A stretch of DNA of 33,112 nucleotides from a virus, in the IMG/VR virus record IMGVR_UViG_3300009159_000187, positions 1 through 33,112 of that record. The stretch is one strand, 5' to 3'. The number at the start of each line of letters is the position of its first letter. Within the stretch, counting starts at the first letter, position 1. Of the stretch, positions 1 to 7,759 are shown one piece after another. The position numbers were made by a program, and so were the translations under genes. The notes below the pieces were generated by a model, which was given only the letters and a program-made list of their open reading frames with translations, did not search any database and was not told where the DNA came from.

Positions 1-1196
1 AAGTACTGATGAACATGCTCTTCCAAAATGACCGGGGCAAAGGGTCTGAATTTTTGTCTGCGTTTAATTTGATTTACTTTATCTTTTATTTCTTTTCCTC
101 TAGGGTCTGCTAGTAAGCTACGATTGCCTAGCGCCCTTGGGCCAAATTCTGCACGACCGCTAGCCACTCCAATAATACCATCTGACAATAGTTTATCAAG
201 TAAATAGTTAACGGGATAGGGTCCACTAATGTTACTGCCAAGATAACTATCAACCCAGTTGATTTTACCACCATATCCTAGTGCAGCCGAGCCAAGACTA
301 GAACCAGCATCGCCTGGATTAGGCATGATCCATATATTATTAAAATAATTCCCCAACAATCTATTTGCTAAACAGTTAAGTGCTACACCTCCACCGTATA
401 CTAAATTTTTACTACGACTTAGTATCCTAGCATGTTTCATTACATTGCATATAAGTTGTTCGACTAATAATTGACTACTTGCCGCGATATCCATATTGTC
501 AGCATTAGTCAAATAATCATCCGATACACCTGCGTGTAAATTATATTTAAATCTTAATTGACTACTGTCATCTAATATTTCTTTATGCATTTCGGCATAG
601 TATTTGGGATCACCATATGCAGACATTCCCATTAGTATGTATTCTTCATCCATTGGGCGCAAGCCTACACGTGCAGTCATGGCGCTATAAAATAGTCCAA
701 TACTATTGGGGTATTGTCTACTCCATAATTTTTTGTAAACTGCCTTACCATCTATGTAATTTGCATCCCAAATACTAATAGTATCAAACTCACCTATGGC
801 ATCAATCACCACTACTACTGCATCACTAAACGTACTTGTTTGAAAACTAGCGGCAGCATGACTAAGATGATGACTATGTTTTATTATCTTTTTGTTATCT
901 AATAAATTGTGTACGCTTTTACCAATAACACTAGATGCAAACATAGAATTTAATTTAGGACTTTGACCCGCACGTAATTGTCTTAAAAACTTTAACCAAG
1001 GCCGTTCGTAATAATGTAGTTCAAAATCATCATCTAAATAACCCAATGCATCTTGTACTAAGTCTGTGGCTATATGCTTGTCATGTTTGATTTTGCTGTA
1101 ACGCTCACTGTGACCAGCAAAAACAATGTCACCGTTATGGTTTACAACACTTAATGCCGCATCATGAAATCCACTACTAATTCCAATATAATTCAT
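1..1196 (-). CDS. NodU/TobZ-type carbamoyltransferase, C-terminus cut by window edge
   Basis: The frame is open from ATG 1196 to the left edge, giving 398 visible residues. Family enzymes transfer a carbamoyl group from carbamoyl phosphate (through carbamoyl-adenylate in TobZ) to a sugar or nodulation-factor hydroxyl. Visible motifs are an N-terminal HDAA at residues 11-14, the His-rich HHLSHAAA at 109-116 (metal/carbamoyl site of the YrdC/Kae1-like domain), VVVIDAIGE at 128-136, GGGVALNCLANR at 268-279, DAGSSLGSAALGY at 296-308, and FGPRALGNRSLLADPR at 351-366, which opens the C-terminal carbamoyltransferase domain. The family usually runs to about 550-600 residues, so roughly the last quarter is missing. 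The start lies one base after the stop of a 33-aa gene. It is the last visible member of an overlapping cassette with glycosyltransferase-like genes, so its acceptor may be the sugar they build; that is inference. Confidence 0.93.
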   Translation of the reverse strand, partial: MNYIGISSGFHDAALSVVNHNGDIVFAGHSERYSKIKHDKHIATDLVQDALGYLDDDFELHYYERPWLKFLRQLRAGQSPKLNSMFASSVIGKSVHNLLDNKKIIKHSHHLSHAAASFQTSTFSDAVVVVIDAIGEFDTISIWDANYIDGKAVYKKLWSRQYPNSIGLFYSAMTARVGLRPMDEEYILMGMSAYGDPKYYAEMHKEILDDSSQLRFKYNLHAGVSDDYLTNADNMDIAASSQLLVEQLICNVMKHARILSRSKNLVYGGGVALNCLANRLLGNYFNNIWIMPNPGDAGSSLGSAALGYGGKINWVDSYLGSNISGPYPVNYLLDKLLSDGIIGVASGRAEFGPRALGNRSLLADPRGKEIKDKVNQIKRRQKFRPFAPVILEEHVHQY

Positions 1197-1197
1197 A

Positions 1198-1299
1198 TTA
1201 ATATATAAACGGGTCTTTTTTCTTTAGGTCTTTAAGTCTCTTGCGATACTTATATTCTCGTACTATACTAGCAATAATTCTTTTAAAAAAATCTATCAT
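1198..1299 (-). CDS. 33-aa basic peptide, conserved-looking phage small ORF
   Basis: A short complete frame was read directly from the sequence. Its ATG (1299-1297) overlaps the TGA of the SGNH-like gene as ATGA, and its TAA (1200-1198) is one base from the carbamoyltransferase ATG. The product starts MIDFFKRIIASIV, a short amphipathic or hydrophobic helix. It continues into a strongly basic stretch (YKYRKRLKDLKKKD) and ends in PFIY. The exact fit between two genes argues that it is real. I recall short proteins of this kind, with a basic segment before DPFIY, in marine T4-like phages, but could not check. It could bind membrane, nucleic acid or a partner enzyme; function is unknown. Confidence 0.62.
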   Translation of the reverse strand: MIDFFKRIIASIVREYKYRKRLKDLKKKDPFIY

Positions 1300-2114
1300 A
1301 CCTTTGCCATTTCAAAAAACTTTTCACATACTAGATTCTGATGCATAAAGCCAGGATGTGCTGATAATGCCGCAGTTTCACTGACATCACGACCTTTGTT
1401 CAAATGTAACTTTTCTAATGAGGTATTATTCGGGTGTTCAATTCGGGCAGTATGTATGCCTTGGAACTTTTTAAAAAAATTAGTATCACTTTGATGTGTA
1501 ACAAATTCGAATAAATTTACACCAGCGCTGTTACACAATAAATGTACTATCTTACGTAGCATGTCAAACCTATTATCAATGTGCGATTCTTCCATTATAA
1601 ATGCTTCATAACTTTTTGTCCAATGATTTTTATCTAATGATAATCTATTAGGCAACATAAACTGTAACTTATTATCAAGCCAGAATGCTGTTCTAGTTAT
1701 CTCGGGCCAATTAATCATTATGAATTTAGGTTTCTTTGGTGCAAGTGTAAACAGTTTAGTAAGATTCCACACTACTACTTCTGGTGTACCACCACCTACG
1801 CCGGCGTTTATGTAATCAACGTTTGCACGTTTTGCAATTAAATGAGCAAACGTATCTTCTACTGGGATACCGGTGCCAACTGTAAAACTACAACCAAAGA
1901 AAGCAAAGTAATTATCATAATCAACTTCTGATAATTCTTTATCCATTCTGTAACCCAGACTATTAAATTTATAAGTTACTGGATTGTTATACCAATACCA
2001 ACTACTACCAAAACGTTTTTTGTTAACATTGAATAACTCAAGCGTGTCAGTATGTGCAAACTCTAGTGTTTTACTGTGTGTATCAACATAAGGAGTAGGC
2101 AACAAAAAGTTCAT
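1296..2114 (-). CDS. SGNH/GDSL-hydrolase-like protein (272 aa)
   Basis: The likely start is ATG 2114, which overlaps the TGA of the radical SAM gene as ATGA and has GGAAAGAAC upstream. An in-frame ATG at 2126 would add only four residues. The region around residues 70-112 matches SGNH hydrolase block I and II style: FFGCSFTVGTG with Ser76 as the candidate nucleophile (GCS in place of GDS), then NAGVGGGT at 103-110. Near the C-terminus SAHPGFMH (251-258) could supply the catalytic His. SGNH enzymes remove acyl groups from sugars or lipids; phage members have been linked to deacetylation of surface glycans. Similar proteins occur in marine T4-like phages without assigned substrates. No signal peptide is visible, so action in the infected cell or on the virion is more likely than secretion. 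The function is a family-level call. Confidence 0.72.
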   Translation of the reverse strand: MNFLLPTPYVDTHSKTLEFAHTDTLELFNVNKKRFGSSWYWYNNPVTYKFNSLGYRMDKELSEVDYDNYFAFFGCSFTVGTGIPVEDTFAHLIAKRANVDYINAGVGGGTPEVVVWNLTKLFTLAPKKPKFIMINWPEITRTAFWLDNKLQFMLPNRLSLDKNHWTKSYEAFIMEESHIDNRFDMLRKIVHLLCNSAGVNLFEFVTHQSDTNFFKKFQGIHTARIEHPNNTSLEKLHLNKGRDVSETAALSAHPGFMHQNLVCEKFFEMAKV

Positions 2115-3526
2115 AGTTCTTTCCAATCAGTATACATCCCTACTAATTCAGGATATGTCTCACTAAAATTAGTTCCTCTGCGGCGATCATGCTCATCTAC
2201 AAATGCTACAAAGTCTTTACGGAATATACTATTATCTTTGCCAGAATCTATCTCTGTTTTAATGATGTTGTATATTCTACGTAATTTGTAAATTTCGTGT
2301 TCATAGAACCCAGTGTATTCTTGGCTCGGCACACTACTTTCTTGATTATCTTCCATAAACTTAATCTGTTCTTCTACATAATGTAATAAGTTTTCTGGTA
2401 TAATATAACTTGCTTGATGAGGTGGGTGCCGTAAGTATGGCATATCCATAACAATAGGTGCTCTATGATTTTGATATGCAATATGTCTATACTTCAATCT
2501 AAGTTTCAAAATATCATCTAAAAATTTAGTATAGCTAGGAATACTTAATATGTTATACGTACTCATAATACTAATAGCCGCACGTGGTACTTCGTTAATC
2601 ATGCGTTCTATATTTTTCAACCATTGTTCATAGTTCATGCCATGACGTATATATTCTGCTTGTTTACCATGTGCTTCTGCACTTGTAAATATTTGCAAAT
2701 GTCCAATCATATTGTTATCCTGTATAATCTTTAATTTTTCAATAAACTTATTATATAATTCATCCGGAACATTCATATTAGTGTTAACACTGAATGTTAA
2801 GCTAGGATTAGGGTTCTCAATAATATAGTCAAGTACTTTAAACGTATTCTTACTTAATAATGGCTCTCCACCAGTAATACGAAACTGTTTAAGTTGGCTA
2901 TACATCGTAGGCCACCACTTCCAAAATGCTTCAACATAGGGGTTATCTTGATTATTTGGAATAGGCATTTGTTGATTTTGCTTGAACCAGTCTAAGTTAT
3001 TAAACTTATTGCTTGTTGGATATGGACCATGTCGTTCAATTTCTTCCATCCACATGCTACTGATGTTCGGGCTACAATAGCTACATTTGAAATTACATAC
3101 GCTACTGAAACTAACTTCTACATAGCTAGGGTCAACGTTATCATCCCATGGCTTACTAGCAATATCTTGTACATGATTATATGCCCAAGTTGTGTCAGCA
3201 CTCTTGTAGATTCTATCACTATACTTGTTGCCGCTATCTTCTGCACGCCAGCAATAGTCGCACTCTTTAGGACGTACTCCTTCTAGCATTAATTTACGTT
3301 GACTCTTTTTAAAGTTTGTATTATGTAATGCAGTAGGGTTTACACGTATTTCATCTAACGGAACCAAATGAGTGCCAGGGTGATGACAACTATGTGTATG
3401 TCCATTTTGTAAATGTAGCGTTACTTGCTTCCACTTAGCTACACAAAAACTAGGACTTACATTATTAATTTCATCATAAGTGTTTCTAATGTGTTCTTGA
3501 TATTTTTCTTCTTCAGTTTTATTCAT
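2111..3526 (-). CDS. Radical SAM protein, phage twitch-type (471 aa)
   Basis: The radical SAM cluster motif CNFKCSYC gives Cys144, Cys148 and Cys151 (CxxxCxxC), and ITGGEPLL at 217-224 is the SAM-binding GGE motif. The core should bind a [4Fe-4S] cluster and SAM and generate a 5'-deoxyadenosyl radical. N-terminal to the core, Cys28 (in SPSFC), Cys47 (HSCHHP), Cys89 and Cys92 (ECDYCW) form a candidate ligand set for a second Fe-S cluster. The resemblance is to proteins annotated as twitch domain-containing radical SAM proteins in cyanophages and pelagiphages; their substrate is not known to me. The start overlaps the upstream stop as TAATG, with AGAAGG just upstream. Neighbouring genes are glycosyltransferase-like and SGNH-like, which suggests modification of a sugar or of a peptide. 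The enzyme class is firm, the reaction unassigned. Confidence 0.92.
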   Translation of the reverse strand: MNKTEEEKYQEHIRNTYDEINNVSPSFCVAKWKQVTLHLQNGHTHSCHHPGTHLVPLDEIRVNPTALHNTNFKKSQRKLMLEGVRPKECDYCWRAEDSGNKYSDRIYKSADTTWAYNHVQDIASKPWDDNVDPSYVEVSFSSVCNFKCSYCSPNISSMWMEEIERHGPYPTSNKFNNLDWFKQNQQMPIPNNQDNPYVEAFWKWWPTMYSQLKQFRITGGEPLLSKNTFKVLDYIIENPNPSLTFSVNTNMNVPDELYNKFIEKLKIIQDNNMIGHLQIFTSAEAHGKQAEYIRHGMNYEQWLKNIERMINEVPRAAISIMSTYNILSIPSYTKFLDDILKLRLKYRHIAYQNHRAPIVMDMPYLRHPPHQASYIIPENLLHYVEEQIKFMEDNQESSVPSQEYTGFYEHEIYKLRRIYNIIKTEIDSGKDNSIFRKDFVAFVDEHDRRRGTNFSETYPELVGMYTDWKEL

Positions 3527-4473
3527 TACCAGCCTTCTAATTTTCGTATAACATCCATTTCACGCACTAGTACACCTAGATTGTGTTTGTCATTATTATA
3601 ATGACGCTTAAAAAATCTACTTTGTTCCGGACTTAACGTACATATGGGTAACCCTAATTTATTTGACAATTGTTCACCGTATGTTTCTGCGGCTGTAGCA
3701 GGGTTACTGTCTTTGTGCTTGTCCCACAATTCGTTTATATTGTCGAACCATTGAACTTCTTTATTATTCCAATCAGTAAGCATTGTCATATATGTACCTA
3801 AACGACTACCAAATATAGCCCATAGTCCATTGTCAACATCACTACCAACATTGTGCCATATAGTAAGATTATTAAAATTTCTACTAGCTACACTTTGTTT
3901 AAAATGATTTATCTCCGGTTTACGACCTGCATTCAAACACATCTTTACTCCTTCGCGGAATCCAGCACGAAATGCTTGAAAACTTGTATAGTTGGGATAT
4001 GTAGTTGAATAGCAATCATGCATACTCCAATATAAATTATCACCACTATCTAAACAAAAATCAACAGTAGTAGTATCATTACCATCGCTAGCCTCATGTG
4101 TTTTCATATTCATTACATAAGTCTTAGTCCAGCTACTCATGCCACCGTTACCATATCGTAATCCATTAATGCTATTAACTGCCTTCCAACGATATTGTGC
4201 TAATTTGTATAATGGATCTTTGTTATTGAAGTCAAAAATTAAATTAAAGAATTTTACGTCTGGCATATTGTCACCATCAATAAGAATGAAACGTTCAGTA
4301 TCACTGGCTTCGGCTGCGGCTTTGTGTGCGGCGTCACTACCTTTAACTCCGTCAACTCTACGTGCCCATTGAACTAGATTTTTAATTTTTACCCAAAATT
4401 CTTCTTTTTGTGGTTCGTCATAACTTAGATATATACAATCTAAATCTGCGATATCAATGGTTTCTGAATTCAT
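3526..4473 (-). CDS. Glycosyltransferase-like protein with DGD motif (315 aa)
   Basis: I prefer ATG 4473 (protein begins MNSETIDIADL), which has GGAG about 11 bases upstream and overlaps the preceding gene by 20 bases. The longest frame starts at 4518 but would overlap it by 65. The segment RFILIDGDNMPD, with Asp66 and Asp68, follows a Rossmann-like first half and has the form of the DxD metal/nucleotide-sugar site of GT-A glycosyltransferases. WARRVDGVKGSDAAHKAA at 36-53 and the later Trp/Tyr-rich region are recalled from uncharacterised marine phage proteins of this type. It sits between a 114-aa unknown and the radical SAM gene, overlapping both. The sugar and acceptor are unknown; assignment rests on the DxD motif and context rather than a clear family match. 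Confidence 0.62.
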   Translation of the reverse strand: MNSETIDIADLDCIYLSYDEPQKEEFWVKIKNLVQWARRVDGVKGSDAAHKAAAEASDTERFILIDGDNMPDVKFFNLIFDFNNKDPLYKLAQYRWKAVNSINGLRYGNGGMSSWTKTYVMNMKTHEASDGNDTTTVDFCLDSGDNLYWSMHDCYSTTYPNYTSFQAFRAGFREGVKMCLNAGRKPEINHFKQSVASRNFNNLTIWHNVGSDVDNGLWAIFGSRLGTYMTMLTDWNNKEVQWFDNINELWDKHKDSNPATAAETYGEQLSNKLGLPICTLSPEQSRFFKRHYNNDKHNLGVLVREMDVIRKLEGW

Positions 4474-4798
4474 ACTGTTTTGTACTCCAATACATAGCAT
4501 TTCCTGTATATTCTTCATCTACAATAATAGTAACGTCTTCCGTAGAACATAACACCCCGGTATCGCCGGGAATCAATTTAGTTATGAATAAGCCATCGTC
4601 ATTCTTAATTAACTCACCCTCTATAACTTTTACATCCATTCTTGCTTCTGCAAAAATATCTCTGTTAACTAATAGGTAGGAGCCTTCTTCTAACTTTTCA
4701 CAAGTATAACATATTACATTACCGGTTGTCTCGTTATAATATACCCGAAATTCAATAGGTTCTGGTTCTGTTATCTTTAAAAAATCCCAATTAACCAT
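4454..4798 (-). CDS. Conserved-type phage hypothetical protein (114 aa)
   Basis: A small acidic protein with no signal peptide or membrane segment. It starts MVNWDFLKITEPEPIEFRVYY and is made of alternating beta-strand-like stretches (VICYTCEKLEEG, VKVIEGELI, DVTIIVDEEYTG) suggesting a small all-beta fold. Its ATG overlaps the stop of the upstream glycosyltransferase-like gene by 8 bases, and its own stop lies inside the next gene, so it is made together with two sugar-transferase-like proteins. I recall similar short proteins beginning with the EPEPIEFR pattern in marine T4-like phages but cannot name a function. It may be an accessory factor of the cassette; that is inference from position only. 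Confidence 0.8.
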   Translation of the reverse strand: MVNWDFLKITEPEPIEFRVYYNETTGNVICYTCEKLEEGSYLLVNRDIFAEARMDVKVIEGELIKNDDGLFITKLIPGDTGVLCSTEDVTIIVDEEYTGNAMYWSTKQYEFRNH

Positions 4799-5588
4799 AA
4801 TAATCCTTTAATACGTTACTAAAACTTTTCATATGATAGTGAAACGGATGACGTTGAACAAATGTATTGATTCGTAAACTATCATCTGTGCATTCATAAA
4901 TCAATTCTCTTGTCCAGTCTTCTGATAATAAATTATTGATAAATTGTTTCATATGTACCATACTCATTTGGTCAAAGCCAGGTAACGTGCATGTTTCTAC
5001 ACCCATGATATTTACTGCTATACTATATACCCAATCTGTAGTTGCTTCTTCTCTTATGTTGCATTGTAGTATAGTTTTATATTCACTCCAATTATCAAAT
5101 ATGTTTCTAACTAAGTTAAAAAATTCTTCTGCGGTTTTGCTTTTCTTAAAGTAAGTAATAGCGTTATACACATCTGGTAAATTATTATCTTTGATAAATC
5201 TACGGTACAACACACTATCAGATAGTTCACCTTTGAAGTTTCTTATTTTGTCGCTTATTACTAAGTCACGGTCTTTTAATATATCCCACCAATAACTTAT
5301 ATCAGTTGGTATGAATAAATCAGCTTCTAGTTTAATTGTGTATTCATACGGACTAGCTTCATACACTTGCCAATCATTGATTAACTTCCAATGACTATTA
5401 GGTGCTAAATCTCCATACGGCAAAGGTATGATAGTATTAAAATCTTTACTATCGGAATAGTCATTTGAAATAAGGCTTATTTGACTCTGTGGCATGACTC
5501 GTTTTATACTACGTGCCAAAACCTCAGCACATTTAACATAGTCAGTATTATGTGTGTTTTGTGCTAATATCACAAATCCGTTATTCAT
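4791..5588 (-). CDS. Glycosyltransferase-like protein (265 aa)
   Basis: The N-terminus reads as a GT-A fold: VILAQN at residues 5-10, then a basic helix, then ISLISND at 37-43. A metal-site-like LEADLFIP at 87-94 (Glu88, Asp90) follows a Lys and a predicted strand (YTIK). The later part has HWKLINDW (66-73) and a region of alternating helices resembling GT8 or related nucleotide-diphospho-sugar transferases. The usual DxD is ExD here, so activity or metal use may differ. The ATG lies inside the end of the upstream glycosyltransferase-like gene (8-base overlap), so translation is probably coupled. It has no membrane segment and should be cytoplasmic. The fold class is reasonable; donor and acceptor are not visible. 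Confidence 0.7.
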   Translation of the reverse strand: MNNGFVILAQNTHNTDYVKCAEVLARSIKRVMPQSQISLISNDYSDSKDFNTIIPLPYGDLAPNSHWKLINDWQVYEASPYEYTIKLEADLFIPTDISYWWDILKDRDLVISDKIRNFKGELSDSVLYRRFIKDNNLPDVYNAITYFKKSKTAEEFFNLVRNIFDNWSEYKTILQCNIREEATTDWVYSIAVNIMGVETCTLPGFDQMSMVHMKQFINNLLSEDWTRELIYECTDDSLRINTFVQRHPFHYHMKSFSNVLKDYYG

Positions 5589-6378
5589 CTACTAACTCCA
5601 TAAAATTGCTTTTATCCAATAGATGAAAATCAGTATCAGCAATCTTAATATAATGTTTTTTGTTATTATCTGCTTCTGCAATCAAAAGATATTCAGTATT
5701 AAACAGTGCATCATTAGTTCTATATGCTTTTGATTCTTTACCCAAATGAACTAGATTCCATGGGATATAATCTTTTTTGTTTATGGTGTTTCCATTTGCA
5801 ATTCTTAATGCAAAGGTAAGAGCATAATCATTCCTATACATTCCGTCTAAAAATCCGTATAGTATTGCATAATGTGAGTAGTTTTTTTGAACCATTTCTA
5901 GGCAATCAAATACTTGTTTAGCTTTATCAGATTTACGAAATACAACTAGTGTAGCCCAAAGAGTAGTAAAACTATGTAGGCTTATAATCTCTTGCTCATC
6001 ATGTGGAGCCATTAAAAAACTAGTCTTATTACAGCACATGAAATCATCATAAATTTCAAATAGCTGTAAAAGTTTATTGCTGTTAATTAAATAATCGGTA
6101 TCAAGTAATATGGTTTCATCATACGGACTAAATTCGTAAGCCGAATATCTCCCTTTATTTATCCAAACACTTTTACCCTTACGATTAGATTTGTCTGCAT
6201 CTTGTATAAAAACATTATCAAATTCATAATTGTAATTTTCTAATATCGTAGAGCCGTCAGTGATTACGCTGACTGGTAAATTTAAAAAATGATTAGCACG
6301 TTTAGCTGTCGCTATTGCCATTTTATAATAATCTAAATTTTCTGTATTAAATGCATACAGTAACAAACCTCTACTCAT
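5581..6378 (-). CDS. Glycosyltransferase-like protein with DTD motif (265 aa)
   Basis: The best start is ATG 6378, overlapping the TGA of the 101-aa gene as ATGA; an upstream in-frame ATG at 6402 would add eight residues. The N-terminus GLLLYAFNTENLDY (4-17) and PVSVITDG (35-42) form Rossmann-like strands. DETILLDTDYLI at 87-98 carries a canonical DxD (Asp93, Asp95) for Mn2+ and nucleotide-sugar binding. The arrangement is that of a soluble GT-A glycosyltransferase, broadly GT8-like. It shares its overall pattern (two strands, DxD near residue 90) with the next gene, so the pair may be diverged paralogues. Position downstream of the fibre genes suggests a target on the virion or the host surface, which is not proven. 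Confidence 0.75.
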   Translation of the reverse strand: MSRGLLLYAFNTENLDYYKMAIATAKRANHFLNLPVSVITDGSTILENYNYEFDNVFIQDADKSNRKGKSVWINKGRYSAYEFSPYDETILLDTDYLINSNKLLQLFEIYDDFMCCNKTSFLMAPHDEQEIISLHSFTTLWATLVVFRKSDKAKQVFDCLEMVQKNYSHYAILYGFLDGMYRNDYALTFALRIANGNTINKKDYIPWNLVHLGKESKAYRTNDALFNTEYLLIAEADNNKKHYIKIADTDFHLLDKSNFMELVDE

Positions 6379-6680
6379 CGGTTTTTCTCTAATTCTTTCC
6401 ATTCAGTATGCCACTGTTCCATAACAGTGTTATATGTTTCTCTTAATTTGACTTCTAATTTTCTAATTTCAACCTGTACAGGATTTTGGTATGTATCTAA
6501 AAGAACTGTATTAGTTCTATCGCTAATAGATAAAAACGCTATTAGTTCAGGTGTGGCTTTCCACAAACCACCTTGGTCTGCTACTATAAGTTTACTCTCG
6601 TATTTGTCTTTAAGATATGCTTTGGCGCTGTTGTGTTTAAAACGTGCCTTAGCGTCTATGATTAATTGTTTAGTATCCAT
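6375..6680 (-). CDS. Conserved-type phage hypothetical protein (101 aa)
   Basis: A mainly helical, charged small protein. It begins MDTKQLIIDAKARFKHNSAKAYL, has a central LIVADQGGLWKATPELIAFL, a strand-like TVLLDTYQNPVQV, and a long C-terminal helix ending EQWHTEWKELEKNR. I recall proteins with this DAKARF...AKxYL and DQGGLWKA pattern next to structural genes in marine T4-like phages, without known function. It is the first gene of the downstream enzyme cassette and follows the 340-aa structural gene after a 47-base gap. The Shine-Dalgarno AGGAG lies in a small hairpin directly before the ATG (separate entry), so its translation may be controlled. It could be a fibre chaperone or assembly factor; this is only suggested by location. 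Confidence 0.85.
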   Translation of the reverse strand: MDTKQLIIDAKARFKHNSAKAYLKDKYESKLIVADQGGLWKATPELIAFLSISDRTNTVLLDTYQNPVQVEIRKLEVKLRETYNTVMEQWHTEWKELEKNR

Positions 6681-6700
6681 AAATACTCCTAAAAGTATTT
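6681..6700 (-). promoter_or_regulatory. Hairpin enclosing the Shine-Dalgarno of the 101-aa gene
   Basis: On the coding strand the 20 bases before the ATG at 6680 are AAATACT-TTTAGG-AGTATTT, a perfect 7-bp inverted repeat with a 6-base loop. The Shine-Dalgarno AGGAG spans the loop and the first stem bases, and the start codon follows the stem directly. The stem is AT-rich and so weak. It could present or partly mask the ribosome site. It has no U-run after it and is not a terminator. Confidence 0.45.
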
Positions 6701-6727
6701 ACTGGATAATTTACTTACCCAATTATT

Positions 6728-7750
6728 TTATAATCCGTATGTTTCACCATCAACTGTACCGGTAACTACAGGTGTACCCCATGATTTAACTAGGTTACTA
6801 CGTAAGTGTGGTGGTTTCACTGTTAATGTAGTAGTAGTGCCAGTACTTACTTGCAATCCGTTTGGAACTTGATTCCAAACAGTTTTAAACTCTATTATAC
6901 TTCCGTTGTCTCCGTATAAGCCTTGTGCACCGTTAGTTTTTGCTAATATAGAAATATACGAACCTTGATAGTATGCATACCTACTAGGGAAGCCACCAAC
7001 TGTTTGTTTGAATATTTCTTGATAGGTTGTATTCAATCCATAATACCCCAACGTAGGCACTATTTTATTTGTGTTTTGTAATGCATATTCACCTTGTGCA
7101 TATCTACCACTGAAGCCAGCTGATGCAGTACCACCTATCTTAGTTACTCCGTCGTAAACTACACCGGCAATTCGTGCTGTACCAATACTAGGTGCACTTA
7201 ATAATACTGTACCACAATCCATAGACAGTTTATTGAGCAATTGATTAATACCAAATCCATTTGGACTATTGAAAGTTAACGCAAGCTGTCCACCCATATT
7301 GAAAAAATATCGTGCGGCATTACCTGAACTAAAAGTAACAACGTGATGAAATTCTAAAGAATTGCGCCATATACCTACGTTTTCAGTAGTAGTAAATGAA
7401 GTGCTACCTTGCAGTGCGGCATTAAATCTTCTAACGTAAATTTTTTCTAAATTAGAAGGTAATGCAGGATCTTCTGTAACAACCTGACCAATCGCAGGGG
7501 CTATCATACCAGTTAAATTTGTACCTTGGTGTGCTCCAATAGTCATTATCTGAGACATTAAATCAAACCAATTATTTGCTGTAATAGAGCCGCCAGTAGC
7601 TACGGTAGAAACGGGAGTTTGACCGTACCCAAACTCTCCACTACCTGTACCCCAGATAGCGTTTAATGTATTTTGAGTTGTAGTCGGGTCTGTTCCTACT
7701 AATGAGTTGAAATCAAGAGCCGCTACCGTTGAACCTCTACTGTAGGTCAT
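6728..7750 (-). CDS. Virion structural / fibre-associated protein (340 aa)
   Basis: A Gly/Thr/Ser/Asn-rich protein of predicted beta structure, without Cys clusters or catalytic motifs. The N-terminus MTYSRGSTVAALDFNSLVG is followed by NAIWGTGSGEFGYGQ (residues 30-44). A central stretch includes HHVVTFSSGNAARYFFNMGG and LALTFNSPNG, a pattern I associate with tail-fibre-linked structural proteins of T4-like aquatic phages. It ends in a Thr/Val beta-rich tail (STGTTTTLTVKPP). Only nine bases separate it from the upstream 405-aa fibre gene, with RBS AAGGAA, so the two are co-transcribed. A receptor-binding or fibre-tip/adaptor role is plausible; the sequence alone does not distinguish these. Confidence 0.72.
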   Translation of the reverse strand: MTYSRGSTVAALDFNSLVGTDPTTTQNTLNAIWGTGSGEFGYGQTPVSTVATGGSITANNWFDLMSQIMTIGAHQGTNLTGMIAPAIGQVVTEDPALPSNLEKIYVRRFNAALQGSTSFTTTENVGIWRNSLEFHHVVTFSSGNAARYFFNMGGQLALTFNSPNGFGINQLLNKLSMDCGTVLLSAPSIGTARIAGVVYDGVTKIGGTASAGFSGRYAQGEYALQNTNKIVPTLGYYGLNTTYQEIFKQTVGGFPSRYAYYQGSYISILAKTNGAQGLYGDNGSIIEFKTVWNQVPNGLQVSTGTTTTLTVKPPHLRSNLVKSWGTPVVTGTVDGETYGL

Positions 7751-7759
7751 AGTGGTTCC

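Noticed and set aside
4474-4518. Upstream start at 4518 for the DGD glycosyltransferase-like gene
   Set aside because: It would overlap the 114-aa gene by 65 bases, whereas ATG 4473 has GGAG upstream and a shorter overlap in line with the rest of the cassette. It is not excluded.
6156-6163. GATAAATA on the minus strand
   Set aside because: It lies inside the DTD glycosyltransferase-like gene, coding for Trp-Ile-Asn-Lys, lacks the AAG flank, and is not near a gene start.
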